Below, in pieces: positions 5,130-6,373 of a DNA stretch of 6,373 nt. The position numbers were made by a program, and so were the translations under genes. This DNA is from Bacteroidota bacterium (GTDB taxonomy: Bacteria > Bacteroidota > Bacteroidia > B-17B0 > Aurantibacillaceae): assembly GCA_947474485.1 (NCBI GenBank), contig CANJJP010000100.1, positions 1 to 6,373 of the forward strand, in the 5' to 3' direction. Positions within the stretch are counted from its first letter, which is position 1. Every line of letters starts with the position of its first letter. Under the pieces are notes generated by a model that saw only the letters and a program-made list of their open reading frames with translations, did no database searches and was not told the origin of the DNA.

Positions 5130-6335
5130 CTAACTAAATTTTGCAAGAGATTCATAAAACTTTAGTAACTCAGAAATTAGTTTTGTGTTTTCGAAATAGT
5201 CTTCTATAAATTTACGAGCATTGTTTCCAATTTTTGTTTTTAATTCTTGATTGGAAGAAAGATTTTTAATTGCATTTGCAAACTCTTCTGGAGTATTGGC
5301 AATAATAATATTTTCGTTGTGTGTAACTGGTATTCCTTCGGCGCCGATGCTTGTAGAAACAATTACTTTACCCATTGCCATTCCTTCAATTATTTTTATG
5401 CGCATGCCACTGCCCGATTGCAAAGGAACCATCATGATTTCGTGCTCATTGTAAAATTGAATATTATCATCGATAGAGCCAATCACTTTTAAATTTCCTT
5501 CGTTTCGTTTAAGATATGAATCGGGCATAAACCTCCCTGCCAAAGTAAATTGAAGGTTGTTTTCAGTTTTCAAATACTTAGGCCAAACTTTATCTAAAAA
5601 CCAATCTACCGCCTCTGTGTTGGGCATCCAATCCATTGATGCTAAATGAAAAACTGAATTTGTGTTTGTGAGTGAACGATTGATTGCATATCTATCCAAC
5701 AAAATACCTGTAGGAGAAACAACCGCTTTTGTTTTTATGCCCAGCTGTTCAAATAATTTTTTATCGTAATCAGTAATGGTTACAATACCATCTGCTTCAT
5801 TTAAAATTTGTAACTCCAGTTTTTTTAGACGAGCATTTTGGATTGAAAGATATTTTCGTTTTACTGCACTTTTTTCGTTTTCAATTAAACGGTCCCAAAT
5901 TAAATGCTCAACATTATGTGTGCGGATAGTGATTTTAGCATTTGAATGTTTTCGTATAACAGGAATGTAAGGCGCAACAAATAATCCTTCTAAATGCACT
6001 ATATCAAATTGATTTGCATTTAACTTCTCAATAATTTTTTCTTCAAACTCTTTGAAAACAAAACGGGAAACAAAAAACGATTCACTTGAAAATAAATTCA
6101 TAACTGCGCCCATTGGCGTTACTGCGGTATCTCTATCAATTGCAGTATAATGACTTTGCTCTAAAAAATCTCGGGGAATTTCGTTTTCCTTTTTATAATG
6201 CTTAAGCGTATTAATGGTAAGTAAATGTAACTCTACACCGTTATTAATAAATCCTTTTGCCATATTGTAAACAGCAATCGAACTTCCATCGTTTGGTGGA
6301 TAAGGTGCTTTATTACTTATTTGCAGAATACGCAT
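5130..6335 (-). CDS. Glycosyltransferase family 4 (GT-B fold)
   Basis: This 401-residue protein is probably a cytosolic or membrane-associated, retaining sugar transferase for surface polysaccharide or glycoconjugate synthesis; donor and acceptor are unknown. The N-terminal Rossmann domain (about 1-190) starts MRILQISNKAPYPPNDGSS, with the GSS loop near residues 17-19, and contains HLEGLF (114-119) and the subfamily motif RTHNVEH (138-144). The C-terminal donor domain (about 205-385) contains FTLAGR (263-268) and PLQSGSGMRIKIIEGMAMGK (304-323), with E317 as the conserved donor-binding acid and GAEGI (331-335) after it. At the first position of the usual E-x7-E pair is Ser309, as in the GSGxRxK subgroup related to Stp1-type sugar transferases. 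No signal peptide or transmembrane segment is seen. ATG 6335 is well placed for the first beta strand. TTTCCTTG (6347-6340, minus strand) is a poor -7 match just upstream, so the promoter is unresolved. Confidence 0.9.
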   Translation of the reverse strand: MRILQISNKAPYPPNDGSSIAVYNMAKGFINNGVELHLLTINTLKHYKKENEIPRDFLEQSHYTAIDRDTAVTPMGAVMNLFSSESFFVSRFVFKEFEEKIIEKLNANQFDIVHLEGLFVAPYIPVIRKHSNAKITIRTHNVEHLIWDRLIENEKSAVKRKYLSIQNARLKKLELQILNEADGIVTITDYDKKLFEQLGIKTKAVVSPTGILLDRYAINRSLTNTNSVFHLASMDWMPNTEAVDWFLDKVWPKYLKTENNLQFTLAGRFMPDSYLKRNEGNLKVIGSIDDNIQFYNEHEIMMVPLQSGSGMRIKIIEGMAMGKVIVSTSIGAEGIPVTHNENIIIANTPEEFANAIKNLSSNQELKTKIGNNARKFIEDYFENTKLISELLKFYESLAKFS

Positions 6336-6373
6336 AGCGCAAGGAAATTAAAAATTAGAAGGTGAATTTAGAA

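Noticed and set aside
5247..5970. Several plus-strand open frames of 64-81 residues
   Set aside because: All are antisense to the glycosyltransferase gene, overlap one another and show no family motifs.

Overview
The window looks like a chromosomal housekeeping segment of a low-GC member of the Bacteroidota. Three things support this: a GldD gliding/type IX secretion lipoprotein gene, an ATP synthase subunit a with the long exported N-terminal domain typical of that phylum, and TAnnTTTG promoter -7 boxes in front of most transcription units. Shine-Dalgarno sequences are largely absent, as expected for this group. Genus and family cannot be fixed from the sequence.

Layout, left to right. Bases 1-802 (minus strand) hold the first 267 codons of atpB, which runs off the left edge; the rest of an atp operon probably follows outside the window. 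A divergent intergenic region of about 190 bp carries one -7 box for atpB and one for ssb. Next come ssb (996-1415) and gldD (1491-2081), both on the plus strand. gldD converges on map at an AT-only perfect 12-bp inverted repeat. A compact minus-strand operon, gpmA > small HAD phosphatase > map (3988 down to 2117), is spaced by 7 bp and then by an ATGA stop/start overlap. A second divergent promoter region separates gpmA from a membrane fatty acid desaturase gene (4099-5064, plus). After a 65-bp convergent spacer with a short ACACAGAG direct repeat comes a family 4 glycosyltransferase on the minus strand (6335-5130).

The genes serve separate core processes: energy coupling, DNA replication and repair, gliding/T9SS assembly, protein N-terminal processing, glycolysis, membrane lipid unsaturation and surface glycan synthesis. 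Only gpmA-HAD-map looks like a true operon. I see no mobile element, CRISPR array, tRNA, rRNA, toxin-antitoxin pair or defence locus, and no convincing new system. The points most worth a second look are the absence of gldE between ssb and gldD, the promoter boxes lying 4-15 bp from start codons (implying leaderless or nearly leaderless mRNAs), and the uncharacterised HAD protein translationally coupled to map.
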